A stretch of 64,000 nucleotides of DNA from Microbacterium suwonense (GTDB lineage Bacteria; Actinomycetota; Actinomycetes; Actinomycetales; Microbacteriaceae). The notes beneath the pieces are model-generated. The model saw nothing but the letters and a program-made list of their open reading frames with translations. It was not told the origin of the DNA and ran no database searches. The DNA lies in assembly GCF_030296555.1 (NCBI RefSeq), contig NZ_AP027728.1, positions 1,426,001 through 1,490,000 of the forward strand, read 5' to 3'. A program made the position numbers and the translations under genes. Within the stretch, counting starts at the first letter, position 1. Each line of letters begins with the position of its first letter. Positions 18,665 to 27,819 of this stretch are shown here, piece by piece.

Positions 18665-19570
18665 ATGAGCAAGCGCACAGCCCGAACCGCACTCGCCGCC
18701 CTGGGGGTGCTCACCCTCGCCCTCGCCGGATGCGCGTCCGGCGACAACAGTGACAACGGCAGCAGCAGCGGCAGCGATGACAGCGCCCAGACCACCCTGG
18801 AGAAGGCTCAGGAGTCCGGCACCATCACGCTCGCCGTGGCATCCGAGCGGCCGTACTCGTGGGTCGACAACGGCGAGCCGACTGGCGCCACGATCGCGTT
18901 GCACAAAGAGATCTTCGGCAACCTCGGAATCGACGACATCAAGGTCGAAGAGGTCGACTGGAACTCACTCATCCCCGGCCTGAACGCCGGGCGCTGGGAC
19001 GTCATCAGCGCTGGCATGTCGATCCTGCCGGAGCGCTGCGAGCAGGCAGCCTTCAGCGACCCCGAGATCATGTACACCACGACTCTCGCCGTGCCCGCAG
19101 GCAACCCGCTGGGACTCAGCGACCTCGACTCCGTCGCAGCCGCTGACGACGTGACCCTGGCCGTGCAGTCCAGCGCCATCGAAGAGGGGTACGCCAAGGA
19201 TCTCGGCATCACCGACGTCATCAAGGTCGACAGCGCGACTGCGGGCCTCGAGGTCGTGGAGTCGGGCCGCGCCGATGCGTTCGCCCTCACCGCGGTCTCA
19301 CTGAACTGGATGACCAAGGACAACGACAAGCTCGAGACCACCGGCGCATTCGTGCAGGTCATCGACGGCGTCGAGCAGATCGGCGCCGGTGCCACCGTGT
19401 TCCGCAAGGAGGACAAGGATCTGCTCGAGGCCTACAACGACGAGCTCGCGAAGATCACCGGCGACGAGCAGGCCTACCTCGACCTGGTCGAGCCGTTCGG
19501 CTTCACCGCCGAGAACCTGCCGCCGGCAGACCTGACCACTGCGCAGCTGTGCAGCGGCGACCTCGGCTGA
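18665..19570 (+). CDS. ehuB: Ectoine/hydroxyectoine-type ABC transporter substrate-binding lipoprotein (EhuB-like)
   Basis: A 301-residue binding protein with lipobox ALAGC (C23) and a serine/aspartate-rich linker, then a family 3 solute-binding fold. ASERPYSWVDNGEPTGA, LIPGLNAGRWDVISAGMSI and PERCEQAAFSDPE match the EhuB pattern. The start ATG 18665 follows AAGAGGAG. It is first in a four-gene operon with two permeases and an ATPase. The EhuB assignment fits best, but polar amino acids remain possible as substrate. Confidence 0.78.
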   Translation: MSKRTARTALAALGVLTLALAGCASGDNSDNGSSSGSDDSAQTTLEKAQESGTITLAVASERPYSWVDNGEPTGATIALHKEIFGNLGIDDIKVEEVDWNSLIPGLNAGRWDVISAGMSILPERCEQAAFSDPEIMYTTTLAVPAGNPLGLSDLDSVAAADDVTLAVQSSAIEEGYAKDLGITDVIKVDSATAGLEVVESGRADAFALTAVSLNWMTKDNDKLETTGAFVQVIDGVEQIGAGATVFRKEDKDLLEAYNDELAKITGDEQAYLDLVEPFGFTAENLPPADLTTAQLCSGDLG

Positions 19571-19583
19571 GGCTGCCACTGAC

Positions 19584-20309
19584 GTGATCGAGAATCTCGA
19601 AGGACTCCAGCGGGCGCTGCCGCACCTGCTCGAGGGGCTGTACATCACCCTCGTGCTCACCGTGTGCGGCGCCCTGCTGGCGTTCGTCATCGCGATCGGT
19701 CTGGGCCTGCTCGCCCGGTTCGAGAACGTGCTGCTGCGCGGCTTCGCCCGCCTGGTGATCGAGGTGTTCCGCGGCACCTCGCTGCTCGTGCAGCTGTTCT
19801 TCCTGTTCTTCGTCCTGCCGCTGCCGCCGTTCAACCTCGAGCTGCCACCGGTGCTCGTCGGCGTGGTCGGCCTCGGCCTGAACTACGGAGCGTACGGTGC
19901 CGAGGTTGTGCGCGGATCGATCAACTCCGTGCCCCGAGGTCAGTGGGAGGCCACCACGGCGCTCAGCCTGTCTCGCCTCCAGCGGATGTGGCGTGTCATC
20001 TTCCCGCAGGCCTGGGCACTCATGCTGCCCTCGCTCGCCAATCTTCTGATCCAGCTGCTGAAGGGCACCGCGGTGGTGTACCTCATCACGATCGTCGACC
20101 TCACCGCCGAGCTGAACAAGCTCCGCATCGACACCGATGTGTTCTTCGCCTACTCGCTCGGGCTGGTCGTCTATTTCGTGATCGCCTATCTGCTGACACT
20201 CGTGATGAATGCGCTCGAAGCCCGCGCGAAGCACCGCCTCGGCCAGGGCACACGGCTGCGCGAGGCCGTCGCCGCCCCCACGGTCGAGACCTCGGGAGGT
20301 GCACTGTGA
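19584..20309 (+). CDS. ehuC: Amino-acid/ectoine ABC transporter permease (EhuC-like)
   Basis: A 241-residue HisM-type inner-membrane permease. The EAA loop is GSINSVPRGQWEATTALSLS, and about five membrane helices are visible, beginning with the helix around TLVLTVCGALLAFVIAIGLG. The GTG start at 19584 lies 13 bp after ehuB, and the stop overlaps the next GTG. It pairs with the following permease to form the channel. Confidence 0.8.
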   Translation: MIENLEGLQRALPHLLEGLYITLVLTVCGALLAFVIAIGLGLLARFENVLLRGFARLVIEVFRGTSLLVQLFFLFFVLPLPPFNLELPPVLVGVVGLGLNYGAYGAEVVRGSINSVPRGQWEATTALSLSRLQRMWRVIFPQAWALMLPSLANLLIQLLKGTAVVYLITIVDLTAELNKLRIDTDVFFAYSLGLVVYFVIAYLLTLVMNALEARAKHRLGQGTRLREAVAAPTVETSGGAL

Positions 20310-20968
20310 ACGACGATCGAGTGATCTGGAACTGGGAGCACGTCGCCGCTGCATTGCCCGACATGCTGTGGACCTTCCTCACCGTCACACTCCTGGTGAC
20401 CGTGCTCGGCAGCGCCATCGCCGCCGTGCTGGGCCTGGTCATCGCACTCGCCCGCAGGAGCGCACCGCGGCCGATCGCTGCCGTGCTGACGTTCGCGATG
20501 AACTTCGTCCGCATGACTCCGCTGATCGTGCAGCTGCTGTTCGTCTACCACGCGTTCACGAAGGTTCCGCCGCTCACACTGGGTGTGATCATCTTCGGCA
20601 TCCACTATGCGACCTACATGGCCGAGGTGTACCGGGCCGGCATCGACTCGGTGCCGCGCGGGCAGTGGGAGGCGACCACGGCGCTGTCGATGTCGCCGGG
20701 GCGCACCTGGACTGCGGTGATCATCCCGCAGGCGCTGCGTTCGACCGTGCCCGCCCTGGGCAACTACGTCATCTCGATGTTCAAGGAGACGCCGTTCCTG
20801 GCGGTCATCACCGTGACCGACATGGTGCGCGCCGCTCAGGAATACGGCGGATCGCATTTCCGGTTCATCGAAGTCATCACCATGGCGGGGATCCTCTTCC
20901 TCCTCGCCAGCTACCCGACTTCCCTGCTCATCGGGCGATTGGAGAAGCGTCTTGTCTATGCAACCTGA
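20306..20968 (+). CDS. ehuD: Amino-acid/ectoine ABC transporter permease (EhuD-like)
   Basis: The second HisM-type permease, 220 residues from GTG 20306. The start overlaps the ehuC stop (GTGA) and has GGAGGT upstream. The EAA loop is AGIDSVPRGQWEATTALSMS, nearly the same as in its partner. The C-terminus overlaps the start of the ATPase gene. Confidence 0.8.
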   Translation: MNDDRVIWNWEHVAAALPDMLWTFLTVTLLVTVLGSAIAAVLGLVIALARRSAPRPIAAVLTFAMNFVRMTPLIVQLLFVYHAFTKVPPLTLGVIIFGIHYATYMAEVYRAGIDSVPRGQWEATTALSMSPGRTWTAVIIPQALRSTVPALGNYVISMFKETPFLAVITVTDMVRAAQEYGGSHFRFIEVITMAGILFLLASYPTSLLIGRLEKRLVYAT

Positions 20969-21767
20969 CACTCACACCGGCGCAGTCACGCTGAACGACG
21001 GGGATGTCCCCGCCATCCGATTCGACAAGGTCGAGAAGCGCTTCGGCGACCACGTCGTGCTGCACGACCTGGACTTCACCGTGCGCAAGGGCGACCGCGT
21101 GACCCTGATCGGACCCAGCGGTTCCGGAAAGACCACGATCCTGCGCCTGGTCATGACCCTCGAGGAGGCGAACAGCGGGTACATCATCGTCGACGGCGAG
21201 CCCCTCACCCACTTCGAGCGCGACGGCAAGCGGGTCGAGCTGAAGGAGAAGCACAAGAATGAGATGCGCAAGCGCATCGGCATGGTGTTTCAGCAGTTCA
21301 ACCTGTTCCCGAACATGACGGTGCTCGAGAACATCATCGAGGCGCCCGTGCACGTGCTGAGGCAGCCGAGAGACAAGGCGATCGCCCGTGCGCACGAGCT
21401 GCTGCAGATGGTCGGCCTGCCCGACAAGGCGCAGGCGCACCCCACCCAGCTCTCCGGCGGTCAGCAGCAGCGTGTCGCGATCGCCCGAGCCCTGGCGATG
21501 GAACCCGAGATCCTGCTGCTGGACGAGGTGACCAGCGCACTGGATCCCGAGGTGGTCGGCGAGGTGCTCAACATCCTGCGCGACGTCGCACGCAACACCG
21601 ACGTGACGATGCTGATCGTCACGCACGAGATGCAGTTCGCGCGCGACGTCTCGAATCGGGTGCTGATGTTCGACGGCGGACGGATCGTCGAAGAGGGCTC
21701 ACCCGAGCAGATCTTCACAGCGCCGCAGGAGCAGCGCACCCGGGACTTCCTCGCAGCGGTGCTCTGA
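20952..21767 (+). CDS. ehuA: ABC transporter ATP-binding protein (EhuA-like)
   Basis: A 271-residue polar-amino-acid-type ATPase. It has Walker A GPSGSGKTT, Q-loop VFQQFNLFPNMTV, signature LSGGQQQRVAIARAL, Walker B ILLLDEVTSALD and the switch histidine in VTHEM. TTG 20952 has GGAG seven bases upstream; ATG 20958 is the alternative. It overlaps the ehuD end by 17 bases. It powers the two upstream permeases. The insertion ELKEKHKNEMRKR before the Q-loop is a usual length for the group. Confidence 0.85.
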   Translation: MSMQPDTHTGAVTLNDGDVPAIRFDKVEKRFGDHVVLHDLDFTVRKGDRVTLIGPSGSGKTTILRLVMTLEEANSGYIIVDGEPLTHFERDGKRVELKEKHKNEMRKRIGMVFQQFNLFPNMTVLENIIEAPVHVLRQPRDKAIARAHELLQMVGLPDKAQAHPTQLSGGQQQRVAIARALAMEPEILLLDEVTSALDPEVVGEVLNILRDVARNTDVTMLIVTHEMQFARDVSNRVLMFDGGRIVEEGSPEQIFTAPQEQRTRDFLAAVL

Positions 21768-21773
21768 TCTGAC

Positions 21774-21824
21774 GAGGCTCTGAGCCGACGGAGGCTCTGA
21801 GCCGACGGAGGCTCTGAGCCGAGC
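21774..21824. repeat. 17-bp tandem repeat, three units, downstream of ehuA
   Basis: The unit GAGGCTCTGAGCCGACG occurs at 21774-21790 and 21791-21807, with a third copy from 21808 diverging at its end. A further degenerate TCTGAGCCGAGCCGTGC lies at 21847-21863. It fills the space between convergent genes. Confidence 0.8.
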
Positions 21825-21865
21825 CGTGCCGTGACCCGAATCGAGTTCTGAGCCGAGCCGTGCGC

Positions 21866-22126
21866 TTAGCGCCGCAGCAGACGGATGGCGAGGATCGCGA
21901 GGTCGGCGAGCGCATCGATGACGAGCAGGATGCCGACGCCTCGCCCGAGCCGGGACCTGCCCCGCCCAAGTGCGACGCCGACGGAGAGCTCCCCGACGCT
22001 GAGAGCGGCGCCGAGCAGCGGACGTTTGCGCAGCAGCCGACTCCACCGTGCCACTGGACGGTCGCGGCGGGTGAGTGGGACGGTCTCGGTGATCCCCGCC
22101 ATCACCACGTCGCCGATCACCGGCAT
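21866..22126 (-). CDS. Small hypothetical membrane-associated protein
   Basis: An 86-residue protein from ATG 22126, overlapping the end of the 334-residue gene upstream by 10 bases. It has a basic middle region and two hydrophobic stretches (LLGAALSVGELSVGVALG and GVGILLVIDALADLAILAI). No family is recognised. A later ATG (MAGITETVP) is possible. Coupling suggests it works with its upstream neighbour. Confidence 0.5.
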   Translation of the reverse strand: MPVIGDVVMAGITETVPLTRRDRPVARWSRLLRKRPLLGAALSVGELSVGVALGRGRSRLGRGVGILLVIDALADLAILAIRLLRR

Positions 22127-23121
22127 CCATCCGCGGGGTGCGAAGCGCCGCGCCGCTCCCCGTCTTCCAGACCGGCATCGTTCAGCCCAGCGTCGACCAG
22201 TGCTGCCGGCACCCCGAAAGCGGCGACGAAAGCGCGCAGCCGCTCCGGCTCGCCGACGATCCCGCCGAGTGCTTCCGGCAGGCACGCCCTCAGCACCGCA
22301 TCCGCGTCGATGGCATCGCCCAGGTCGAGCTCTGCCAGCTCATCCCGCGTGCCGTCGGCCTCGCTCAGCATCCGCCGGTAGAGCTCGGCACTCTCGGACA
22401 CCCCGATCTGGTCGATCTCCAGCACCGGACGGGTGAGCCGCTCGGCATTCGGCCAGAACATCGCCGTCCGCCCGCGCGAACCGTCCACCTCGATCCAGGC
22501 ATCGCCCTGCACAGGCACATTGACCTCGATGATCGGCCGGTCCGCCGAACTGCCCGAGATCGCCCCATGTGCACGGTCGGTGCGATAGCGATACACCGAC
22601 CAGCCGGCATCCTCCAGATAGTCGACCGGAGTGGCCAGCAGCTGTGCGGTCACCCGGGCCGCCCACGGCCCGCGCCGGGAGAACTCCGCCACGTGCACCG
22701 GATCGGGTGCGAACAACGTGCCATCGTCCCGCTCCGACACCGCGAGCCCGATCAGATCGTCCGGCGCTTCGTCGAGCTGCTCGAACACCTCGCCGAACTC
22801 CTGCTCCAGCTCCGCGTCGACCTCGTCCAGCGCGTGGTCGGCGTACCCCAGGTGCAAGGTGAGCCCCGCGTCGGCGAACAGCGTCTGCAGGCCGACGGCG
22901 CTCAGATCGAAGCGAAGTCGCCCTTCGGCATCCAGAGCCACGACGTTCCCCTGCTCGGTGATCGGGAGCAGCACCGTCGTCGCCTCGCCGTCGAAGCCGC
23001 GGATCGCGGCGAGCACGCGCTCCCGGCGCAGAATGCGCTCGGCCCGCTCGCCGCAGTCGCCGCCGTCGCCGGAGTCGACGGAGGCGAAGGCGACCTGGAA
23101 GGCGATCTGCTCTGCTGACAC
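22117..23121 (-). CDS. Hypothetical protein, acidic, 334 residues
   Basis: ATG 23121 begins MSAEQIAFQVAFASVDSGDG. I do not recognise a conserved domain. The protein is strongly acidic and has no signal peptide or membrane helix. The middle part (RPIIEVNVPVQGDAWIEVDG) looks like beta strands, and the C-terminal part is helical. Codon use and GC are like neighbours, so it is probably native to the lineage. It overlaps the small membrane-associated gene downstream. Confidence 0.6.
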   Translation of the reverse strand: MSAEQIAFQVAFASVDSGDGGDCGERAERILRRERVLAAIRGFDGEATTVLLPITEQGNVVALDAEGRLRFDLSAVGLQTLFADAGLTLHLGYADHALDEVDAELEQEFGEVFEQLDEAPDDLIGLAVSERDDGTLFAPDPVHVAEFSRRGPWAARVTAQLLATPVDYLEDAGWSVYRYRTDRAHGAISGSSADRPIIEVNVPVQGDAWIEVDGSRGRTAMFWPNAERLTRPVLEIDQIGVSESAELYRRMLSEADGTRDELAELDLGDAIDADAVLRACLPEALGGIVGEPERLRAFVAAFGVPAALVDAGLNDAGLEDGERRGASHPADGCR

Positions 23122-23130
23122 CCCTTGAGG

Positions 23131-23652
23131 CTACCCGGCGGGCGGAGTCACCAGAATCTGGTTGAAGGCGGGGTCGCCCATCATCGGCACCGAGATGCAG
23201 ATCGACACGGCGATCATCGTCACGACGAAGCCCACCAACGGTAGCCACCACGAGGATCGCCCGCGCTTGATCCTGTGCACCGACAGCCACAGCGTCAGCG
23301 CGTAGCCGGCGAACAGCACGATCAGCGCGATGACACCCCAGGTCCTCGCCGCGGCATAGTTCGAGAAGGATCCCTCAGCACCCAGCATCGTCAACGTCTG
23401 ATCGAGCGTGGCCGACAGATCGAGGAACCCGGGTATCGACATGAGCACGTTCACGAGCCCGATACCCAGCAGCACGGCCGTGATCATGCGCCCCGCCCCG
23501 TTCGCCGGCCGCGCAGCGCGCACGGCTGCGCCGGGTGAGGGTGCGGCAGGAGCGGATGCCGACGGAGCCTGCTCCACGGGCGGAAGGCCCGCACGCAGCC
23601 GCTGCTCTTCCGGCGACGCGTATTCGCCGTACTGCGGCTGATCGACACTCAT
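23131..23652 (-). CDS. Integral membrane protein, DUF6264-like
   Basis: A 173-residue protein from ATG 23652. A proline/alanine-rich cytosolic N-terminus of about 53 residues is followed by three or four membrane helices (MITAVLLGIGLVNVLMSIPG, WGVIALIVLFAGYALTLWL, WWLPLVGFVVTMIAVSICIS). It resembles a family of unknown function common in Microbacteriaceae; the DUF6264 label is from memory. It lies directly downstream of ispH on the same strand, about 70 bp apart. Confidence 0.6.
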   Translation of the reverse strand: MSVDQPQYGEYASPEEQRLRAGLPPVEQAPSASAPAAPSPGAAVRAARPANGAGRMITAVLLGIGLVNVLMSIPGFLDLSATLDQTLTMLGAEGSFSNYAAARTWGVIALIVLFAGYALTLWLSVHRIKRGRSSWWLPLVGFVVTMIAVSICISVPMMGDPAFNQILVTPPAG

Positions 23653-23724
23653 GCCATCAACGGTACCCGTCGTGCCTTGGTCGCGGCCGTGAAGCCGTGG
23701 TGCATCCGGGCACCATCCGGACTG

Positions 23725-24789
23725 TCAGCGGCTGGAGCGTCCGCCCAGGGCGCGCTCGTCGCGCTTGCCGCTGGCATCATGACGCAACTCCTTGGGCAGG
23801 GAGAACATCAGATCCTCCTCGGCCGTGCGCACCTCTTCGACGTCGCGATAGCCCGCCTCGCCGAGCGCCTCGAGCACCTCGCGCACGAGAACTTCGGGCA
23901 CCGAGGCGCCGCTGGTGACGCCCACCGTGCGCACGCCGTCCAGCCAGTCCTGCTCCACCTCGTCGGCGTAGTCGACGCGGTAGGCGGCCTTCGCCCCGTA
24001 CTCCAGCGCGACCTCGACCAGGCGCACGCTGTTCGAGGAGTTCGCCGATCCGACCACGATCACCAGGTCTGCCTCCTTGGCGACCTTCTTGATCGCAACC
24101 TGACGGTTCTGGGTTGCGTAGCAGATGTCATCCGACGGCGGATTGTGCAGCTCCGGGAATCGCGTGCGCAGGCGGTTCACGGTCTCCATCGTCTCGTCGA
24201 CCGAGAGCGTAGTCTGCGACAGCCACACCACCTTCGAAGGATCCTTCACCTGCACGGTGTCGGCCTCTTCGGGCGAGTTCACGATCGTGACGCGGTCGGG
24301 CGCATGACCGGCCGTTCCCTCGACCTCTTCGTGCCCGTCGTGGCCGATCAGCAGGATCTCGTAGTCGTCGCGCGCGAAGCGCACGGCCTCACGATGCACC
24401 TTGGTCACCAGCGGGCAAGTCGCATCGATCGCATGCAGCTGACGATCGGATGCTGCCTGCACGACCATCGGCGAGACGCCGTGCGCGCTGAAGACGATGT
24501 GCGCCCCTTCGGGCACCTCATCGACCTCGTCGACGAAGATCGCGCCCTTCTGCTCGAGCTCGGTGACGACGTGGATGTTGTGCACGATCTGCTTGCGCAC
24601 GTACACCGGCGAGCCGTAGCGCTCCAGCGCCTTCTCGACGGCCACGACCGCACGGTCGACACCGGCGCAGTACCCGCGCGGAGCCGCCAGCAGCACCCGC
24701 TTCGCGCCGTCCACGGGACGGTTCTCCAACGGCGCGGAACGGCGGGCTGGGCGCGGCGGCTCAGGGAGCCTGACGACGGTTGCACTCAC
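23725..24789 (-). CDS. ispH: 4-hydroxy-3-methylbut-2-enyl diphosphate reductase
   Basis: IspH is the last enzyme of the MEP isoprenoid pathway, reducing HMBPP to IPP and DMAPP with a [4Fe-4S] cluster. Cluster cysteines are visible in [23 protein letters not shown] and [11 protein letters not shown]. The 354 residues include a proline/arginine-rich N-terminal extension; the start is GTG 24789. Its product feeds the cis-prenyl transferase at 31937. Confidence 0.96.
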   Translation of the reverse strand: MSATVVRLPEPPRPARRSAPLENRPVDGAKRVLLAAPRGYCAGVDRAVVAVEKALERYGSPVYVRKQIVHNIHVVTELEQKGAIFVDEVDEVPEGAHIVFSAHGVSPMVVQAASDRQLHAIDATCPLVTKVHREAVRFARDDYEILLIGHDGHEEVEGTAGHAPDRVTIVNSPEEADTVQVKDPSKVVWLSQTTLSVDETMETVNRLRTRFPELHNPPSDDICYATQNRQVAIKKVAKEADLVIVVGSANSSNSVRLVEVALEYGAKAAYRVDYADEVEQDWLDGVRTVGVTSGASVPEVLVREVLEALGEAGYRDVEEVRTAEEDLMFSLPKELRHDASGKRDERALGGRSSR

Positions 24790-24839
24790 ACCTCGAGTCT
24801 ACCGAGACTGCCTGTTCGAAGGCCGGGAGCCCCAATCCC

Positions 24840-24900
24840 GTTCATGTAGCGCAAGTTGCTGCGATTCCGCGCCAATCGGAGCCATTTGCGCTACACGAAC
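24840..24900. repeat. Palindrome with TAGCGCAA arms between ispH and xseA
   Basis: Arms 24840-24854 and 24886-24900 are inverted copies with one mismatch in 15. It lies between divergent ispH and xseA, so it is not a terminator. It resembles 54004-54052 in its GCGCAA...TTGCGC ends. Confidence 0.7.
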
Positions 24901-24933
24901 GCAGCTGGGCGCTCGACTGAGCAGAATGGAGGG

Positions 24934-26211
24934 ATGACCGCCTTCGAAGCATCCGCGATCCCGGGTGAGCCACCGCCGGCCGATTCCGTCGCCCCGCGCG
25001 ATTCGACGGCCGATGCGCCCACCTCGGTCGCGCGGCTGAACGGCACAATCCGCGACTTCATCGCCCGGTGGAACACTGTGTGGGTGGAGGGCGAGATCAC
25101 GTCCTGGAACCTGCGTGGCGGCAACGTGTTTGCACGCCTGAAGGACGTGCGCTCGGATGCGCAGATCTCGATCCGGGTGTGGTCGAGCGTGCGCGCGCGC
25201 ATCCCCGCCGACCTCGCCGTCGGAGACCACGTCGTCGCGGCGGTGAAGGCCGACTACTTCGTCAAGGGCGGCGACTTCAGCTTCATCGTCTCGACGATGA
25301 AACACGTGGGCCTCGGCGACCAGCTGGAGAAGCTGGAGAAGCTGCGCGCGCAGCTGCGGCAGGAGGGCCTGTTCGAGTCCGCTCGCAAGAAGCCGCTGCC
25401 GTTCCTGCCGCGCCGCATCGGCCTGATCACGGGCGAGAGATCGGATGCCGAGAAGGACGTGCTGCGCAACGCCGAGCTGCGCTGGCCGCAGGTGCGCTTC
25501 CGCACCGAGTACGCCGCCGTGCAGGGGGATCGCTGCGTTCCGGAGACGCTGGTCGCTCTGCAGCGGCTGGATGCCGATCCCGAAGTCGATGTGATCATCA
25601 TCGCCCGCGGCGGTGGCGACCCGCAGACGCTGCTCGGCTTCAGCGATGAGCGCCTGGTGCGGGCGGTCGCCGCGGCATCCACCCCCGTCGTCAGTGCCAT
25701 CGGCCACGAGAACGACCACCCCCTGCTGGACGACGTCGCTGACCTGCGCGCGTCGACGCCGACGGATGCCGCAAAGCGGGTCGTCCCGGATGTCGGCGAG
25801 CAGCGCGCCCTGATCGCCCAGCTTCGGGCCCGCGCGACCTCGCGGCTGACGCAGCGCATCGCGCACGACATCAGCCAGCTCGAGCAGTTGCGCTCACGCC
25901 CGGTGCTGCGCACCCCCGACCCGATCATCGAAGACCGCGCGCACGAGATCTGGCTTCTGGCCTCCCGCGGCCGCGACACCCTCACCCGCCGTCTGGATGC
26001 CGCCGGCCGCACCACCGCCGAGCTGCGCGCCTCGCTGCGCGCCCTCTCCCCCGCGGCCACCCTGGCGCGCGGATACGCGATCGCACACCTCGACGACGGC
26101 CGCATCCTCAGCGATGCCGCCGACGCCCCGTCTGGCACGCCGATGACGGTCACGGTCGACCGGGGCTCGCTCCGCGCACGCTCGGAGGGACAGATCGCCG
26201 AAGCGGAGTGA
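24934..26211 (+). CDS. xseA: Exodeoxyribonuclease VII large subunit
   Basis: XseA degrades single-stranded DNA in both directions and works in recombination and mismatch repair. The start ATG 24934 lies after ATGGAGGG; an upstream in-frame ATG at 24856 lies in the palindromic spacer and is unlikely. The 425-residue protein has the N-terminal OB fold (WVEGEITSWNLRGGNVFARL), the catalytic domain with IGLITGERSDAEKDV and IIIARGGGDPQTLLGF, and helical C-terminus with LARGYAI. It is first in a coupled run with xseB and three more genes. Confidence 0.95.
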   Translation: MTAFEASAIPGEPPPADSVAPRDSTADAPTSVARLNGTIRDFIARWNTVWVEGEITSWNLRGGNVFARLKDVRSDAQISIRVWSSVRARIPADLAVGDHVVAAVKADYFVKGGDFSFIVSTMKHVGLGDQLEKLEKLRAQLRQEGLFESARKKPLPFLPRRIGLITGERSDAEKDVLRNAELRWPQVRFRTEYAAVQGDRCVPETLVALQRLDADPEVDVIIIARGGGDPQTLLGFSDERLVRAVAAASTPVVSAIGHENDHPLLDDVADLRASTPTDAAKRVVPDVGEQRALIAQLRARATSRLTQRIAHDISQLEQLRSRPVLRTPDPIIEDRAHEIWLLASRGRDTLTRRLDAAGRTTAELRASLRALSPAATLARGYAIAHLDDGRILSDAADAPSGTPMTVTVDRGSLRARSEGQIAEAE

Positions 26212-26273
26212 CGCGGCATCCGCAGCTTCGAGCCTCCGGAGCCCGCAGGTGACGGCTGCGACGCGCCGGTAGG

Positions 26274-26513
26274 ATGGATGCTGTGACTGCGTCCAACGAG
26301 CTCCCTGTGGAGTCGCTGTCGTTCGAGGCCGCCCGCGACGAACTCGTGCGCGTGGTCGCCGAGCTCGAACAGGGCTCTCCCACCCTCGAGCACTCCCTGG
26401 CCCTCTGGGAGCGCGGCGAGGCGCTCGCGGCTCGCTGCGAGGAGTGGCTGCTGGGCGCGAAGCGCCGCCTCGAGGCCGCCCGCGATGCGGCATCCGCCGG
26501 AGAAGCCGAATGA
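26274..26513 (+). CDS. xseB: Exodeoxyribonuclease VII small subunit
   Basis: A 79-residue helical partner of XseA. The family core is [20 protein letters not shown], then [25 protein letters not shown] 26274 is used; GTG 26283 is an alternative giving a shorter N-terminus. It lies 62 bp after xseA, and its stop overlaps the next ATG (ATGA). Confidence 0.93.
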   Translation: MDAVTASNELPVESLSFEAARDELVRVVAELEQGSPTLEHSLALWERGEALAARCEEWLLGAKRRLEAARDAASAGEAE

Positions 26514-27151
26514 GCCGCAAACCGGGGATCGTCGCAGAGCTCGGACGGCCCGAGACCCCGCAGGAGACCGCCGACCGCAAGGCGGAGTCCAGCCGTGTCT
26601 ACCGGTCGAGTCAGAGCTTCAGGAACCTGATCGCCGCGCTGCTGGTCACCGTCGCCGTGGTCGCCGTCATCGTGCTGGCCGTCCCGCGCGGCGAGCCGAC
26701 CACGACGCCACCGATCGACGTGGCGAAGATCGCCGCCGATGTCGCGTCGACCTCGGAGCGGCCAGTGATCGTGCCCGAGACCGGGGACTTCTGGCGTGTC
26801 AACGCGGCCAGGCTCGAAGGAGGCGCCACCCGGGTGTGGAGCGTGACGCTCGCACCCGCCGGCGAGAAGGAGCGCGGCTTCATCAAGCTGGGACAGGCCT
26901 TCGACGCCGATGTCACCTGGGCTCCGCAGGTCACCGGTGGCATGGCTCCCACCGGCACCGAGGACATCGACGGCATCACCTGGGACGTCTTCGACCTCGG
27001 TGATCGCGGCTCCGCCAACGTCACCTACGCGCTCGGCACCCAGGCCGGCCACGACTACGTGCTGATCTACGGATCCCGCTCCGCGGACTCGACGAAGAAG
27101 CTTGCTGAATCCCTGACCGCACAGTTGAGCGACCTGAAGGAGGCCGGATGA
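26510..27151 (+). CDS. DUF4245 family single-pass membrane protein
   Basis: A 213-residue protein from ATG 26510, overlapping the xseB stop. A short cytosolic N-terminus ([20 protein letters not shown]) precedes one membrane helix ([19 protein letters not shown]), and the rest is extracytoplasmic. DUF4245 proteins occur beside xseB and fumC in many actinobacteria and have no known activity. The stop overlaps the carbonic anhydrase start. Confidence 0.85.
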   Translation: MSRKPGIVAELGRPETPQETADRKAESSRVYRSSQSFRNLIAALLVTVAVVAVIVLAVPRGEPTTTPPIDVAKIAADVASTSERPVIVPETGDFWRVNAARLEGGATRVWSVTLAPAGEKERGFIKLGQAFDADVTWAPQVTGGMAPTGTEDIDGITWDVFDLGDRGSANVTYALGTQAGHDYVLIYGSRSADSTKKLAESLTAQLSDLKEAG

Positions 27152-27819
27152 CCACGACACTCACCCCTGTCGAGGCCTGGACGAAGTTGATCGAGGGGAA
27201 CAGGCGATTCGTCGCCGGCGAGTCCCGTCATCCGAACCAGGACGCGCACCGCCGAGCCGAGATCGCGAACGGTCAGAATCCGTTCGCCACCTTCTTGGGC
27301 TGCTCCGACTCGCGCGTCGCCGCGGAGACCCTCTTCGACGTGGGCCTCGGCGACCTGTTCACCACACGCAACGCCGGCCAGATGGTGACGGACTCAGCCG
27401 TCGCGAGCATCGAGTTCGCTGTCGCGCTGCTCGACGTGCCGCTTCTGATCGTCCTCGCGCACGACTCGTGCGGTGCGGTCGGCGCAGCGGTGCGCGGAAC
27501 GGCTATCGACGCCGACCCGATCCCGCCGAAGATCTGGAAGCTGATCGCACCGATCGTCCCGGCAGCACGCCGCGTGCTGAAGGCCTCCGGCGGCACCTCG
27601 GTCGATGACATCGACCCCGAAGAGGTCGGACGAGAGCACCTCCGCAGCACCATCCTGGGGTTGCTCGCCTCGTCCGAGATCATCAGCGACGCCGTTGCCG
27701 AGGGTCGCCTCGCCATCGTCGGCGCCAAGTACCGCTTGACCGATGGCAGCGCCGTCCCGATCGCCCAGGTCGGCCTCGCCGACTCTGACATCCCCTCTCT
27801 CGCAAAGGAGCAGAAGTGA
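27148..27819 (+). CDS. Beta-class carbonic anhydrase
   Basis: A 223-residue zinc enzyme converting CO2 and bicarbonate. Zinc ligands and the catalytic dyad are in [12 protein letters not shown] (Cys and Asp-Arg) and [14 protein letters not shown] (His and Cys). The ATG overlaps the previous stop, and its stop overlaps the fumC GTG. Bicarbonate supply fits the presence of ppc elsewhere in the window. Confidence 0.94.
   Translation: MTTTLTPVEAWTKLIEGNRRFVAGESRHPNQDAHRRAEIANGQNPFATFLGCSDSRVAAETLFDVGLGDLFTTRNAGQMVTDSAVASIEFAVALLDVPLLIVLAHDSCGAVGAAVRGTAIDADPIPPKIWKLIAPIVPAARRVLKASGGTSVDDIDPEEVGREHLRSTILGLLASSEIISDAVAEGRLAIVGAKYRLTDGSAVPIAQVGLADSDIPSLAKEQK

Noticed and set aside
21774..21863. CRISPR-like array
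   Set aside because: The units are adjacent without spacers and not followed by cas genes.
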